Part shown: positions 31,934 through 39,156 of the stretch, in pieces
Numbering within the stretch: the first letter of the stretch is position 1
How the letters are laid out: every line of letters starts with the position of its first letter
Source: UBA2093 sp044340485
GTDB lineage: Bacteria > Actinomycetota > Acidimicrobiia > Acidimicrobiales > Ilumatobacteraceae
Length of the DNA stretch: 39,156 nt
Direction: 5' to 3'
Assembly: GCA_044340485.1 (NCBI GenBank)
Contig: JBIITN010000018.1
Location: forward strand, 1-39,156
Translations under genes and position numbers: made by a program
Notes under the pieces: model-generated
Databases searched by the model: none
What the model saw: the letters and a program-made list of their open reading frames with translations, nothing else
Told to the model about the DNA's origin: nothing

Positions 31934-32647
31934 TCACAACACCATCACGGCAAATAGTCCACTGGCATTAAACGCCATGTGAGTGATGATAGGCAGTCCA
32001 AGGCGTTGTGTTTTTTGATAAGTCACACCAAGCACCAAAGCAAATGCAAAAAGTCCCGGGAATTCAATGGGTTGTAAGTGAATGGCTGCAAATACAACTG
32101 CCGTGACAACAAGCGCAATCTTGGGATTCACACTTCTCTCTAAGCCCTGTTGTAGAAATCCGCGGTACACAATTTCTTCGACGATCGGCGCACCGACAAC
32201 AACCACAAGAAAAAGCACAACTACCCATCCACCCGTTGCGGAGTCGGCGAGATCACGTGCTCGTTTTTCCACTTCCTCTACTGAGAATTCATCGGGAAAC
32301 AATTTGGTGAGTGGATACGTCACAGCTGTAACGAGTACAAACTGAGATGCAATGCCGATAGGAATCCCCCACCAATCTCTCAACGTGAATGCAATGCGAT
32401 AGTCAGAGACAACATCTCCTGATCCATACCGACGACTCACTGCGCTCACGACATAGAGATACGTGGCCCACATCGTGAGGCCGCTCACCCCAACGACCCA
32501 CATGGGCATCAAGACATCGTCATCACCTGTTCCATACGTGGCGATAACGACAACGGACGCGGTGATGTTGGCGAGCAAGAACGCCATCATCCACAACGTA
32601 AAAGTGCGACGTGCTGTCAGCGACGCGAGTGGCTCAGCACCAGACAT
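31934..32647 (-). CDS. CPBP family intramembrane metalloprotease
   Basis: 237 residues with about seven to eight membrane segments. The active-site motifs are EEIVYRG (Glu157, Glu158, Arg162), His190 in FAAIHLQ and His223 in ITHMAFN, as expected for the CAAX-protease/bacteriocin-processing (Abi) family. Substrates in bacteria are mostly unknown. It ends one base before the GT-C-like gene's start on the same strand and starts 38 bases after DUF3499, so the four genes DUF3499-CPBP-GT-C-manB are probably one transcription unit. Confidence 0.9.
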   Translation of the reverse strand: MSGAEPLASLTARRTFTLWMMAFLLANITASVVVIATYGTGDDDVLMPMWVVGVSGLTMWATYLYVVSAVSRRYGSGDVVSDYRIAFTLRDWWGIPIGIASQFVLVTAVTYPLTKLFPDEFSVEEVEKRARDLADSATGGWVVVLFLVVVVGAPIVEEIVYRGFLQQGLERSVNPKIALVVTAVVFAAIHLQPIEFPGLFAFALVLGVTYQKTQRLGLPIITHMAFNASGLFAVMVL

Positions 32648-32685
32648 GACTTCTATTGTGGGGCAAAACGGCGAGAAAAGTCGTT

Positions 32686-32916
32686 TCAGCCAGCAAGACG
32701 ACTGGCCGAATACACATACACCCGCTGGCGACGGTCTTCTAAGTGCCAGCCCGATGGAGCTGTGAGTCGCTCAGCATGCATATCGCACAAATCGTATGTA
32801 TGAGGATCTCGCTCCGGGGCGAGGTCGTCTAGCCATACCAATGAGCGTGCGTACTGATATGACAGCGTCACCGTTGCGGTGTGTGCACACCCTTGACGCG
32901 AACAATGCCGGGACAT
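32686..32916 (-). CDS. DUF3499 family protein
   Basis: 76 residues. The start CSRQGCAHTATVTLSYQY and the end YDLCDMHAERLTAPSGW are the hallmarks of DUF3499, a small family found almost only in actinobacteria. Cys5, Cys10, Cys44 and His47 could bind zinc. The gene usually lies next to manB and the whiB2 region in mycobacteria; here the whiB and the DUF1025-like protease of that region are not seen nearby and ftsH is the divergent neighbour across about 139 bases. That gap shows no repeat or operator that I can name. Function unknown. Confidence 0.92.
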   Translation of the reverse strand: MSRHCSRQGCAHTATVTLSYQYARSLVWLDDLAPERDPHTYDLCDMHAERLTAPSGWHLEDRRQRVYVYSASRLAG

Positions 32917-33055
32917 GGACTAACGGTAACCGACCTCACGCACAAGATTGTGTGACCATAAACAACGAATGTGACTAGCTCCAGTGATTCTCGCCAACGA
33001 CTATTGGCCTACGAGGTGAAATCTTGATACGTGAAAACCCCCGTAGCATGAGGTC

Positions 33056-35026
33056 ATGAGCGAAATGCCGCCACCTCCCCCACCTCCGCGACAGACACCA
33101 CCACGGTCAAATCTGCCCTTTGGAAAGCGAAAGAGCCCTGAGGGCGGGCCAAATGGCGACCAAAAACAATCGATGCCACGTTGGGTTCTTTGGCTCATTC
33201 TTGCTGTCGTGTTGTTCCTTGCCTTTGGCAGCCAAATGTGGGATCGAAGCTCGGGCGAAGAAGTGACCTATACCGAGTTCTTGGCTCTTGTTGATGAAGG
33301 CAAAGTCGACAACGTCACGATCAATAACTCCTCTAATTCGATCACTGGCGATTTAAAAGACGGCACATCATTCGTCACCACCGGTGCCAACCAATTGAGT
33401 GATGCCGACGAACAGTTGCTGAAAGAACGTGGCGTTGATTACGACTACACCACTCCGCAACCAAACTGGTTTACAAGCCTCATACCGATCTTCTTACCTT
33501 TCTTGTTCATTGTGTTGTTCTTTGTGTGGATGCAGCGACGCGCCATGGGGCAAGCGGGAAGCATCATGTCGATTGGGCGCAGCAAAGCAAAGGCATACCA
33601 ATCAGACAACCCATCCACCACGTTCGCTGATGTCGCCGGATACGAGGGCGTCAAAGAAGAAATCAAAGAAGTTGTCGATTTCCTGCGCATGCCCGAACGA
33701 TTCAAAGAAATCGGTGCTCGCGTTCCAAAGGGCATCTTGCTTGTTGGGCCACCTGGAACAGGAAAGACCCTCTTTGCGCGTGCTGTTGCTGGCGAAGCTG
33801 GTGTTGGATTCTTGTCGGTCACCGGTTCTGACTTCATGGAGATGTTCGTCGGTGTCGGAGCAAGTCGCGTGCGCGATTTGTTTCAACAGGCGCGCAAGAT
33901 GGGCAAGGCCATCATCTTCGTCGACGAAATTGATTCCATTGGTCGAAAGCGCGGTGCCGGACTTGGCGGTGGCCACGATGAACGTGAGCAGACACTCAAC
34001 CAGATGCTTGCCGAAATGGACGGCTTCGAAACAACCGAAGGAATCGTCATCATGGCGGCGACTAACCGCCCAGACATTCTCGATCCCGCATTACTGCGCC
34101 CCGGTCGTTTCGATCGACAGATCGTTGTTCCTCTTCCCGAGTATGAAGAGCGTTTGGCAATTTTGAAAGTGCATTCTCGCGATAAGCGGATGGGGCCCGA
34201 CGTCGACCTTGAAACCATGGCCAAAGCAACACCCGGAATGAGCGGCGCTGATCTTGCCAACCTGGTGAATGAATCAGCTCTATTTGCGGTGCGACGTGGA
34301 TCGAAACAAATAGAGCGCATCGACTTTGAAAACGCGCGTGACCGTGTTGTCATGGGTGCTCGACGCGAAAGTTTGATTCTCACTGGGGAAGAACGCAAAG
34401 CAACCGCATACCACGAAGGTGGTCACGCCATTCTCGCAACCGTTCTCCCCCACAGTGATCCACTACACAAAGTGACAATCTTGCCGCGCGGTATGGCACT
34501 GGGCGTCACGTGGACTCTGCCTGAAGAGCGCCATACCTACTCTCGTGAGTACTTTGAAGACGTCATTTGTAAAGCAATGGGTGGACGTGTCGCTGAGAAA
34601 ATTGTGTACGGACATCTCAACAGTGGCGCGGCAAACGACCTTGAGCAGGCAACCAACATCGCGCGTCGCATGGTGCGCGAATGGGGCATGTCAGACAAGG
34701 TTGGCCCGATGGCGTGGACGTCGAGTCAGCAGGTATTCCTTGGAGAAGATCTCATGACTCAAGGACGAGAGTACAGCGACACCACCGCGAACATGCTTGA
34801 TGAAGAAATTGCTCACATTCTCACCACGCAAGAACAGCGCGCACACGACCTTCTGACGAAACATCGTCGTGGACTTGACCTCGTTGCAGAAGCATTGCTT
34901 GATCAAGAAACAATCGACGGTCCTACCGTTGGCCGTTTGGTGCAACAGGGGCTTGAAGAAAGTGGTGCTGGTTCATCATCGCCAACATCTTCTGAGCCAG
35001 AACAAGCACCAATACCCGGCGCATAG
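33056..35026 (+). CDS. ftsH: ATP-dependent zinc metalloprotease FtsH
   Basis: 656 residues. A Pro-rich cytosolic start is followed by two membrane helices (42-60 and 141-160) flanking a small external domain. Then comes the AAA+ module with Walker A GPPGTGKT (231-238), Walker B IIFVDEID (286-293) and the second-region ATNRPDILDPALLRPGRFDR. The zinc site HEGGH is at 453-457. It degrades misfolded and regulatory membrane proteins. It is the only rightward gene in this half of the window, divergent from DUF3499, and its 3' end is only twenty bases from a convergent stop. An alternative start is residue 4. The C-terminal tail is Ser/Pro-rich. Confidence 0.97.
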   Translation: MSEMPPPPPPPRQTPPRSNLPFGKRKSPEGGPNGDQKQSMPRWVLWLILAVVLFLAFGSQMWDRSSGEEVTYTEFLALVDEGKVDNVTINNSSNSITGDLKDGTSFVTTGANQLSDADEQLLKERGVDYDYTTPQPNWFTSLIPIFLPFLFIVLFFVWMQRRAMGQAGSIMSIGRSKAKAYQSDNPSTTFADVAGYEGVKEEIKEVVDFLRMPERFKEIGARVPKGILLVGPPGTGKTLFARAVAGEAGVGFLSVTGSDFMEMFVGVGASRVRDLFQQARKMGKAIIFVDEIDSIGRKRGAGLGGGHDEREQTLNQMLAEMDGFETTEGIVIMAATNRPDILDPALLRPGRFDRQIVVPLPEYEERLAILKVHSRDKRMGPDVDLETMAKATPGMSGADLANLVNESALFAVRRGSKQIERIDFENARDRVVMGARRESLILTGEERKATAYHEGGHAILATVLPHSDPLHKVTILPRGMALGVTWTLPEERHTYSREYFEDVICKAMGGRVAEKIVYGHLNSGAANDLEQATNIARRMVREWGMSDKVGPMAWTSSQQVFLGEDLMTQGREYSDTTANMLDEEIAHILTTQEQRAHDLLTKHRRGLDLVAEALLDQETIDGPTVGRLVQQGLEESGAGSSSPTSSEPEQAPIPGA

Positions 35027-35055
35027 TTTCACGATTGGCGTAGTTTTACGATTCC
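35022..35055. repeat. Two tandem 17-bp copies between the convergent ftsH and thioredoxin genes
   Basis: 35022-35038 reads catagtttcacgattgg and 35039-35055 reads cgtagttttacgattcc, 13 of 17 identical. The left copy carries the ftsH stop codon (35024-35026) and the right copy carries the stop of the convergent gene (35046-35048). Confidence 0.7.
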
Positions 35056-35504
35056 AGTTGCTCTCGACCCAAATGAGGCTCGGGTGTGGAACCGGGCTCG
35101 CGACATTCCGCAACAGCTGCCCATAGGTCTTGAGCCTTGATAGGGCCGATAAAACCCGCGTGCACTACCCCATCCTGGTCAGCTACCACGAGGGTGGGGA
35201 CTGCATCAATTGCGTATCGCTCATGAATGGGCGTATCGGTCTGGTACTCGACATTCACCACGGCAACATGTGACGACTGCATGACCATCGCTTTACTTGT
35301 TATGTCTTTGCACGCATCACATGTTGCGGATGTGAACACTGCAATTAACCATGGTGTCGTCGCGGTGGGAAAATCTGCGCGATCAATCTGTGTCGGCACA
35401 TGAAATCCCCCTTGTGTTGGAGGCGCAGGAGCACGGCGCTTTGCGATCCATGCAATGCCAAGGGCAACTACCACCGCAATGAGGACGACAACAAGATTGA
35501 TCAT
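35046..35504 (-). CDS. Membrane-anchored thioredoxin-like protein
   Basis: 152 residues. An N-terminal helix (residues 2-20) anchors the protein; the domain outside carries TSATCDACKDI with Cys62 and Cys65, a CxxC redox motif (CDAC rather than the classical CGPC), and the cis-Pro region AVPTLVV (Pro103). The fold is therefore thioredoxin-like and it probably handles disulfides outside the membrane. Its start overlaps the upstream DUF5719-like gene by four bases (ATGA), so they are coupled. The partner protein has three scattered Cys residues that could be a substrate, which is inference only. Confidence 0.85.
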   Translation of the reverse strand: MINLVVVLIAVVVALGIAWIAKRRAPAPPTQGGFHVPTQIDRADFPTATTPWLIAVFTSATCDACKDITSKAMVMQSSHVAVVNVEYQTDTPIHERYAIDAVPTLVVADQDGVVHAGFIGPIKAQDLWAAVAECREPGSTPEPHLGREQLES

Positions 35505-36970
35505 CGACGTACCAGTACCGGCAATGCGCTCACCAAAGAAAAGCCCACCAAACCATGCCCACGATCCATTCGGCGCTGCACGACAATTGGCACCGTTGCA
35601 CGGATGATTACTTCGCCAGTTGTTGCACCTTGAGGAATTCCCAAGTTCACGACTCCACCTGGACCAAGAGGAACAGCCTCAAATCCGGGATATGTAAATT
35701 CTCCACCTGGACCAATCGCCGACAATGCAAATGTTCCGGTGTCACCGGATGTGTTTGCGATGGCAAGTGCGCTTGCTGCTCCATCTAACAAGCCACCAGG
35801 GACACGCCACGTGGTGCTGGCAAGTTCATCGGGTATGCCGTTCGTGATCGCAGTGAATGTTCCGCGCGATGTTTGTTGAGAGATCACGTGTTCCACCACA
35901 AGCGGCAAACCGCCAGCAGACGATACAAACATTGCGTGATCACCCTTAGGAAGATCAGCGACATTATTGGTGTCAATTACTACAACTTCACCCGCAGGAA
36001 TAAGAACAATAGAAATCGGAGTGACACTTGATTGATCATCAAGCGTTGCGGGATCAACCGATATGCCGTCACCAAAAAACACCACAGTGACAGATTCGTC
36101 ATCTTCATTGGGATTAAACACCACGAGCGATTCCGTTACGTTGGGGCCCGTGCGACCAGCAGCAAACCACCATTTGGTGAGCGCGGTTGGGATGCCGACT
36201 GTGGTGGAGTACCCGAGACGTCCTCCACCTAAATAATGCTGTGCACGCGAGACCACAATTTTGCCGGTCGACGCAGTGACATGAACTGCAAGAATAGGTT
36301 CGCCTTCGGCGCCTTCTGTTGACATCGACAAGCTGCGCGCTTTTTGGGGACCAACGATGAGACCTTGCAAATTGGTTGGAGTGCGCTTACCTTCACGCGT
36401 CGTAAACGACACGTTGACAACAGCACTTTCAGGATACGGATTCGTGATCACGAGACGCTCACTCGAACCTTCAACTGTCCAGCCATCTGCGAAAAACCAT
36501 TCGGATGCAGTTGATGTCACACATTGTGACGTCACATCACCTGCGGCGTAAATCAACTGCTGTTCGACGGTCCCCACTTCGCCGATGATTTCAACTACCG
36601 GTACGACGACGCCGACGGTACGGCCGCGAAGAGACTCGACTTGCGAGCGTGTGCGCGGTGGAACAACGACTGTCTCGACTTCACGGTCACTATCTGACAT
36701 GAAAGTAATAGATGCGGTGATATCTGTATCGCTTGGATTCGAAATCGACACGGTCCCTGCTTCAACACCATCGCCAGCGGCAACACCTGGACAGAACCAT
36801 GAACTGCTGATGCGTCGTTGGGGTGGAACAGCTGGGAAACCGGGCATTTCTACGGCCGCCGCTGTTGCGCCCTCTTGTTGTTCGGGTTCTTGTTGTTCAA
36901 GAGCCACAATGCCAGCAATGCCAACAGCAAGAAGAAAGATCACAAATATGCGTCGCACGTATTGCATCAT
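35501..36970 (-). CDS. DUF5719-like exported protein with four internal repeats
   Basis: 489 residues. The N-terminus is a signal or anchor helix (residues 8-24) followed by a Gln/Glu-rich linker. The rest is a secreted region built from about four repeats, each opening with a Trp and a Gly-containing turn and leading to a hydrophobic strand ending N(P/T): SSWFCPG (56-62), SEWFFADG (156-163), WWFAAGR (267-273) and WRVPGGL (388-394). The strands read SISNPS, VITNPYP, VVFNPNE and AIANTSG. This is a beta-sandwich-like pattern. The start ATGA overlaps the stop of the large upstream membrane protein, and AAGGTG serves as ribosome-binding site. I assign DUF5719 from pattern and context, not from a search. 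Role unknown, probably in the envelope. Confidence 0.72.
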   Translation of the reverse strand: MMQYVRRIFVIFLLAVGIAGIVALEQQEPEQQEGATAAAVEMPGFPAVPPQRRISSSWFCPGVAAGDGVEAGTVSISNPSDTDITASITFMSDSDREVETVVVPPRTRSQVESLRGRTVGVVVPVVEIIGEVGTVEQQLIYAAGDVTSQCVTSTASEWFFADGWTVEGSSERLVITNPYPESAVVNVSFTTREGKRTPTNLQGLIVGPQKARSLSMSTEGAEGEPILAVHVTASTGKIVVSRAQHYLGGGRLGYSTTVGIPTALTKWWFAAGRTGPNVTESLVVFNPNEDDESVTVVFFGDGISVDPATLDDQSSVTPISIVLIPAGEVVVIDTNNVADLPKGDHAMFVSSAGGLPLVVEHVISQQTSRGTFTAITNGIPDELASTTWRVPGGLLDGAASALAIANTSGDTGTFALSAIGPGGEFTYPGFEAVPLGPGGVVNLGIPQGATTGEVIIRATVPIVVQRRMDRGHGLVGFSLVSALPVLVRR

Positions 36971-39156
36971 GTGTCACCTTGTTGCATGTCGCCCCGCTGC
37001 ATGTCGCCCCGCTGCATGTCGCCCCGCTGCGCATCGGTTGGCGCCTCAATAGACAGGGCATTCATCACAATCGCTGTGTCTTGTACATATGTAGCGGTGC
37101 GACCTGATGCAAAACGTCGAGGACGACGAGCGAGCGCAACCGTAATAAGCACCGCCCACAAAATAATTTGAAAGCCAACAGTAAATGTGCGAAGTCCGCT
37201 TGTTGAGAATTCGAGCGATACCGGCCCGGCAACTGGAATGTCGTAGGCGTTTGTGACTCCGAACGCGGGGCGAGCAACAACTTCACCCTCTGTAGTCATC
37301 AATGACCAACTTGCAGAATATGGAACTGATAAGTGAAAGGTTCCAACTGGTGCTTCCCCCGTAGCAGTCTGATGATCAAACTCGGTTTGAAGAAATGGCG
37401 TGGCACCGGTGATGTCGGCAGCAATGACTTGCGATGTTCCCGCTGATTTGCTTGCGGTGACACCGGCTTCTGTGAGAAGAGATCGCGTTGGTATCCAGGC
37501 CGCATTTTCAAAAATGACGACGTCTGGAGATGAATACCGACGACGTAGATCCAACTGATCACTTAGCGCACTGACGAGACCAACGGGTGGTTCAATGAGT
37601 TCATCGCGTGTTGATGCTGCACCATCAATAATTGGCACGATCACATACCGCACCGAAAGTGGCGCCAATAATCGTCCGGCACGTGCTGTTTGTCCGCGAA
37701 CAATGCCTCGAAGTGCTACTTCCAGCTGATCGGTAGCGGGAGACTTGCTTGGTTCCCATCCGTCTTCCAGCCTCGGTTCCACCCCGGTTGTCACCGAGTA
37801 CGCAATACCCCAGCCAAGATTCGTGGGCGATGCGGGAACTACGCGCGGGTCACCGAGATACAACGTGCGATACTGCCCAGCTTGTGATGCATCTGGCAAC
37901 GTCTGCAGTGATTCCGTCAATGATGTATTCACTTGATTGAAACGCCCGTCAATTGTGTTCAGCGTTGCAGGCAACATGCCGACAACGAACGCAGCAGACG
38001 CCAGAACGCCAAGTGGTTGGCGCCAACTTAAGCGTCCGCGTAGTACGTCAAGAGACAACCCGGCACCCACAGCTCCAGCACACACCGACATGCCAAACGC
38101 TGCAAGCACAAGAACAACTCCTGGTTCAGGAAGATGGCCGGGGAGCCACTGATGTTCATCAAGCATCACTGCAACGATTGTGGCAACCACTAATAGCGCA
38201 CCGCGTAATGCCCACCCGACTCGTGCTCCTCGCACAATCACTACTGATACGGCAACCGGCACAAACAGCAATACCGAGACACTCGAGAGCAAAACATCTC
38301 CAACATCGAATCGCAAGATGCGCCACAGACCTAGCCCTTGGCCGCCATCGACACCTACTCCGGTGAGAACGCTCCACCAGTCACTGCGAACAAAGGTTGT
38401 TGACCATGGCAATTGCACAACGACAACAGCAACGACTGTTGCCGCTGCAAGAGTGATCCATCGAGATGCCCGTGCGATGGGAGCACCGTGAAAGAACGTA
38501 GTCAAAGACCACGTCACCCCGAGACCAAGAAGCACCAATACAAACCCGGGTTCAAAGGCGCTTGCCACCGCTACCACGAAGACAAGCTGTGCGAAGGTGC
38601 GCCGAAAGAACCGTGATGGCAGATCGACAAACACATCTTGATAGTTACTCGCCGATGACACGTTGATGGTGACATGTCCAACCAATACGCGAAGCAAATG
38701 AGCCACCCACGGCAATAGCGCATACGTTGTCAACGCTCCCCAGCGTCCCGATGCGATTGCGGCATACGGCAAAGGCACCGCCGCATACATCGCCGTGGCT
38801 GCAATGCGTCCGCTCCGCACAAGAAACACCGAAGCAAAGCGCCACGCCCCCAAGTAGCCAACTAATGGCAAGCAAATAACAAGCAGGGTGCGTAGAAGTT
38901 CCATCTTGCCCAGAGTCGCGATGGAGCCCGCGGACACAAGTGCCATTCCCGTTGGCGAGGCAATTTCATGTCCGAAACCTGCGCTCCACCATCCTGAAGC
39001 AAACGCCGAAAATATATCCCGTGCTCCGACGCCGAAATGTACGAACTGACCAACGCTTGAGACGCCATTAACAAATAAAGAACGTGAACCAACAACAAGC
39101 AATGCAACAAGAACAAGCCACAAGACCGTCACTGGTCGGCGAGATACTTGAACATC
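36967..39156 (-). CDS. Large polytopic membrane protein, probable C-terminal part of a GT2-linked cell-envelope protein (5' end outside window)
   Basis: The frame is open to the right edge: eight more codons precede the GTG at 39132 with no stop, so the true start is probably further right. About 720 residues are visible, with about ten to twelve membrane segments, an external region (about 390-650) and a last helix before ARRPRRFASG. Similar actinobacterial proteins lie beside DUF5719 and carry an N-terminal family 2 glycosyltransferase domain; here that part is not in the window. The cytoplasmic C-terminus ends in repeated MQRGD units encoded by a 15-bp tandem repeat. The 3' end overlaps the DUF5719-like gene by ATGA. 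Envelope glycan export or synthesis is the likely role. Confidence 0.7.
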   Translation of the reverse strand, partial: DVQVSRRPVTVLWLVLVALLVVGSRSLFVNGVSSVGQFVHFGVGARDIFSAFASGWWSAGFGHEIASPTGMALVSAGSIATLGKMELLRTLLVICLPLVGYLGAWRFASVFLVRSGRIAATAMYAAVPLPYAAIASGRWGALTTYALLPWVAHLLRVLVGHVTINVSSASNYQDVFVDLPSRFFRRTFAQLVFVVAVASAFEPGFVLVLLGLGVTWSLTTFFHGAPIARASRWITLAAATVVAVVVVQLPWSTTFVRSDWWSVLTGVGVDGGQGLGLWRILRFDVGDVLLSSVSVLLFVPVAVSVVIVRGARVGWALRGALLVVATIVAVMLDEHQWLPGHLPEPGVVLVLAAFGMSVCAGAVGAGLSLDVLRGRLSWRQPLGVLASAAFVVGMLPATLNTIDGRFNQVNTSLTESLQTLPDASQAGQYRTLYLGDPRVVPASPTNLGWGIAYSVTTGVEPRLEDGWEPSKSPATDQLEVALRGIVRGQTARAGRLLAPLSVRYVIVPIIDGAASTRDELIEPPVGLVSALSDQLDLRRRYSSPDVVIFENAAWIPTRSLLTEAGVTASKSAGTSQVIAADITGATPFLQTEFDHQTATGEAPVGTFHLSVPYSASWSLMTTEGEVVARPAFGVTNAYDIPVAGPVSLEFSTSGLRTFTVGFQIILWAVLITVALARRPRRFASGRTATYVQDTAIVMNALSIEAPTDAQRGDMQRGDMQRGDMQQGDT
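36979..37035. repeat. 15-bp tandem repeat encoding MQRGD units
   Basis: Copies at 36979-36993 (ttgttgcatgtcgcc), 36994-37008 and 37009-37023 (both ccgctgcatgtcgcc) and a diverged copy from 37024. Read on the minus strand they give DAQRGD, MQRGD, MQRGD, MQQGD at the end of the membrane protein. The unit is a multiple of three, so copy number can change without a frameshift. Confidence 0.92.

Noticed and set aside
36823..37107. Plus-strand frame with repeated LHVAP units
   Set aside because: It is the antisense reading of the MQRGD repeat and overlaps two real minus-strand genes.

Overview
The window looks like chromosomal DNA from a planktonic or soil actinobacterium, most likely class Acidimicrobiia. 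The evidence is indirect. MenB and the group II truncated haemoglobin are strikingly actinobacterial in sequence. DUF3499 and a DUF5719-like protein flank the phosphomannomutase region. Acyl-CoA dehydrogenase, SDR, crotonase and LLM-flavin genes are scattered through it, as is typical of this class. Base composition is moderate rather than the very high GC of streptomycetes. Packing is tight, with many ATGA or TAATG overlaps and no gene-free stretch over 300 bases. I see no tRNA, rRNA, phage, IS element, CRISPR array or defence island.

Layout. Positions 1-7026 hold accessory metabolism and membrane genes: a membrane-tethered solute-binding protein (cut by the window edge), an acyl-CoA dehydrogenase, an SDR, a VOC protein bracketed by 17-bp tandem repeats, an LLM flavin oxidoreductase followed by a Vps62-like/membrane fusion protein, and two small membrane proteins. 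Positions 7141-12172 hold an FbpABC ferric-iron importer. It is divergent from a FAD-dependent amine-oxidase-like gene, and three evenly spaced DtxR/IdeR-type iron boxes lie between them. Positions 12185-13812 hold a KhtTU-like cation/proton antiporter pair. Positions 13872-16472 hold a TetR regulator divergent from a carboxyltransferase with its own N-terminal biotinyl domain. Positions 16507-20111 hold an FMN reductase, MenB, a SpoU methyltransferase, a truncated haemoglobin and a crotonase.

From 20129 leftwards-transcribed genes dominate. The housekeeping block is ftsX-ftsE-prfB-secA-comF-ahcY-Trm112-manB. It is followed by a large GT-C-like membrane protein (PTPS-related), a CPBP protease and DUF3499. 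ftsH is the only rightward gene in this half. Beyond it lie a membrane-anchored thioredoxin-like protein, a four-repeat DUF5719-like secreted protein and a large polytopic membrane protein that runs off the right edge. The manB/DUF3499/DUF5719/large-membrane-protein neighbourhood resembles the actinobacterial cell-envelope glycan region. manB would supply mannose-1-P or glucose-1-P, and the large membrane proteins are plausible lipid-linked glycosyltransferases.

The most informative non-genic signals are the triple iron box at 10840-10897, the TetR-type palindrome at 14525-14550, a 12-bp inverted repeat over the start codon at 6493-6524, an inverted repeat with a micro-ORF in front of ahcY, and short tandem repeats at gene ends and starts (three loci with a 17-bp period, one with 15 bp). 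Nothing here is clearly a new self-contained system. The best candidates for new biology are the Vps62-membrane fusion, the repeat-built DUF5719 protein with its partners, and the recurring tandem repeats.
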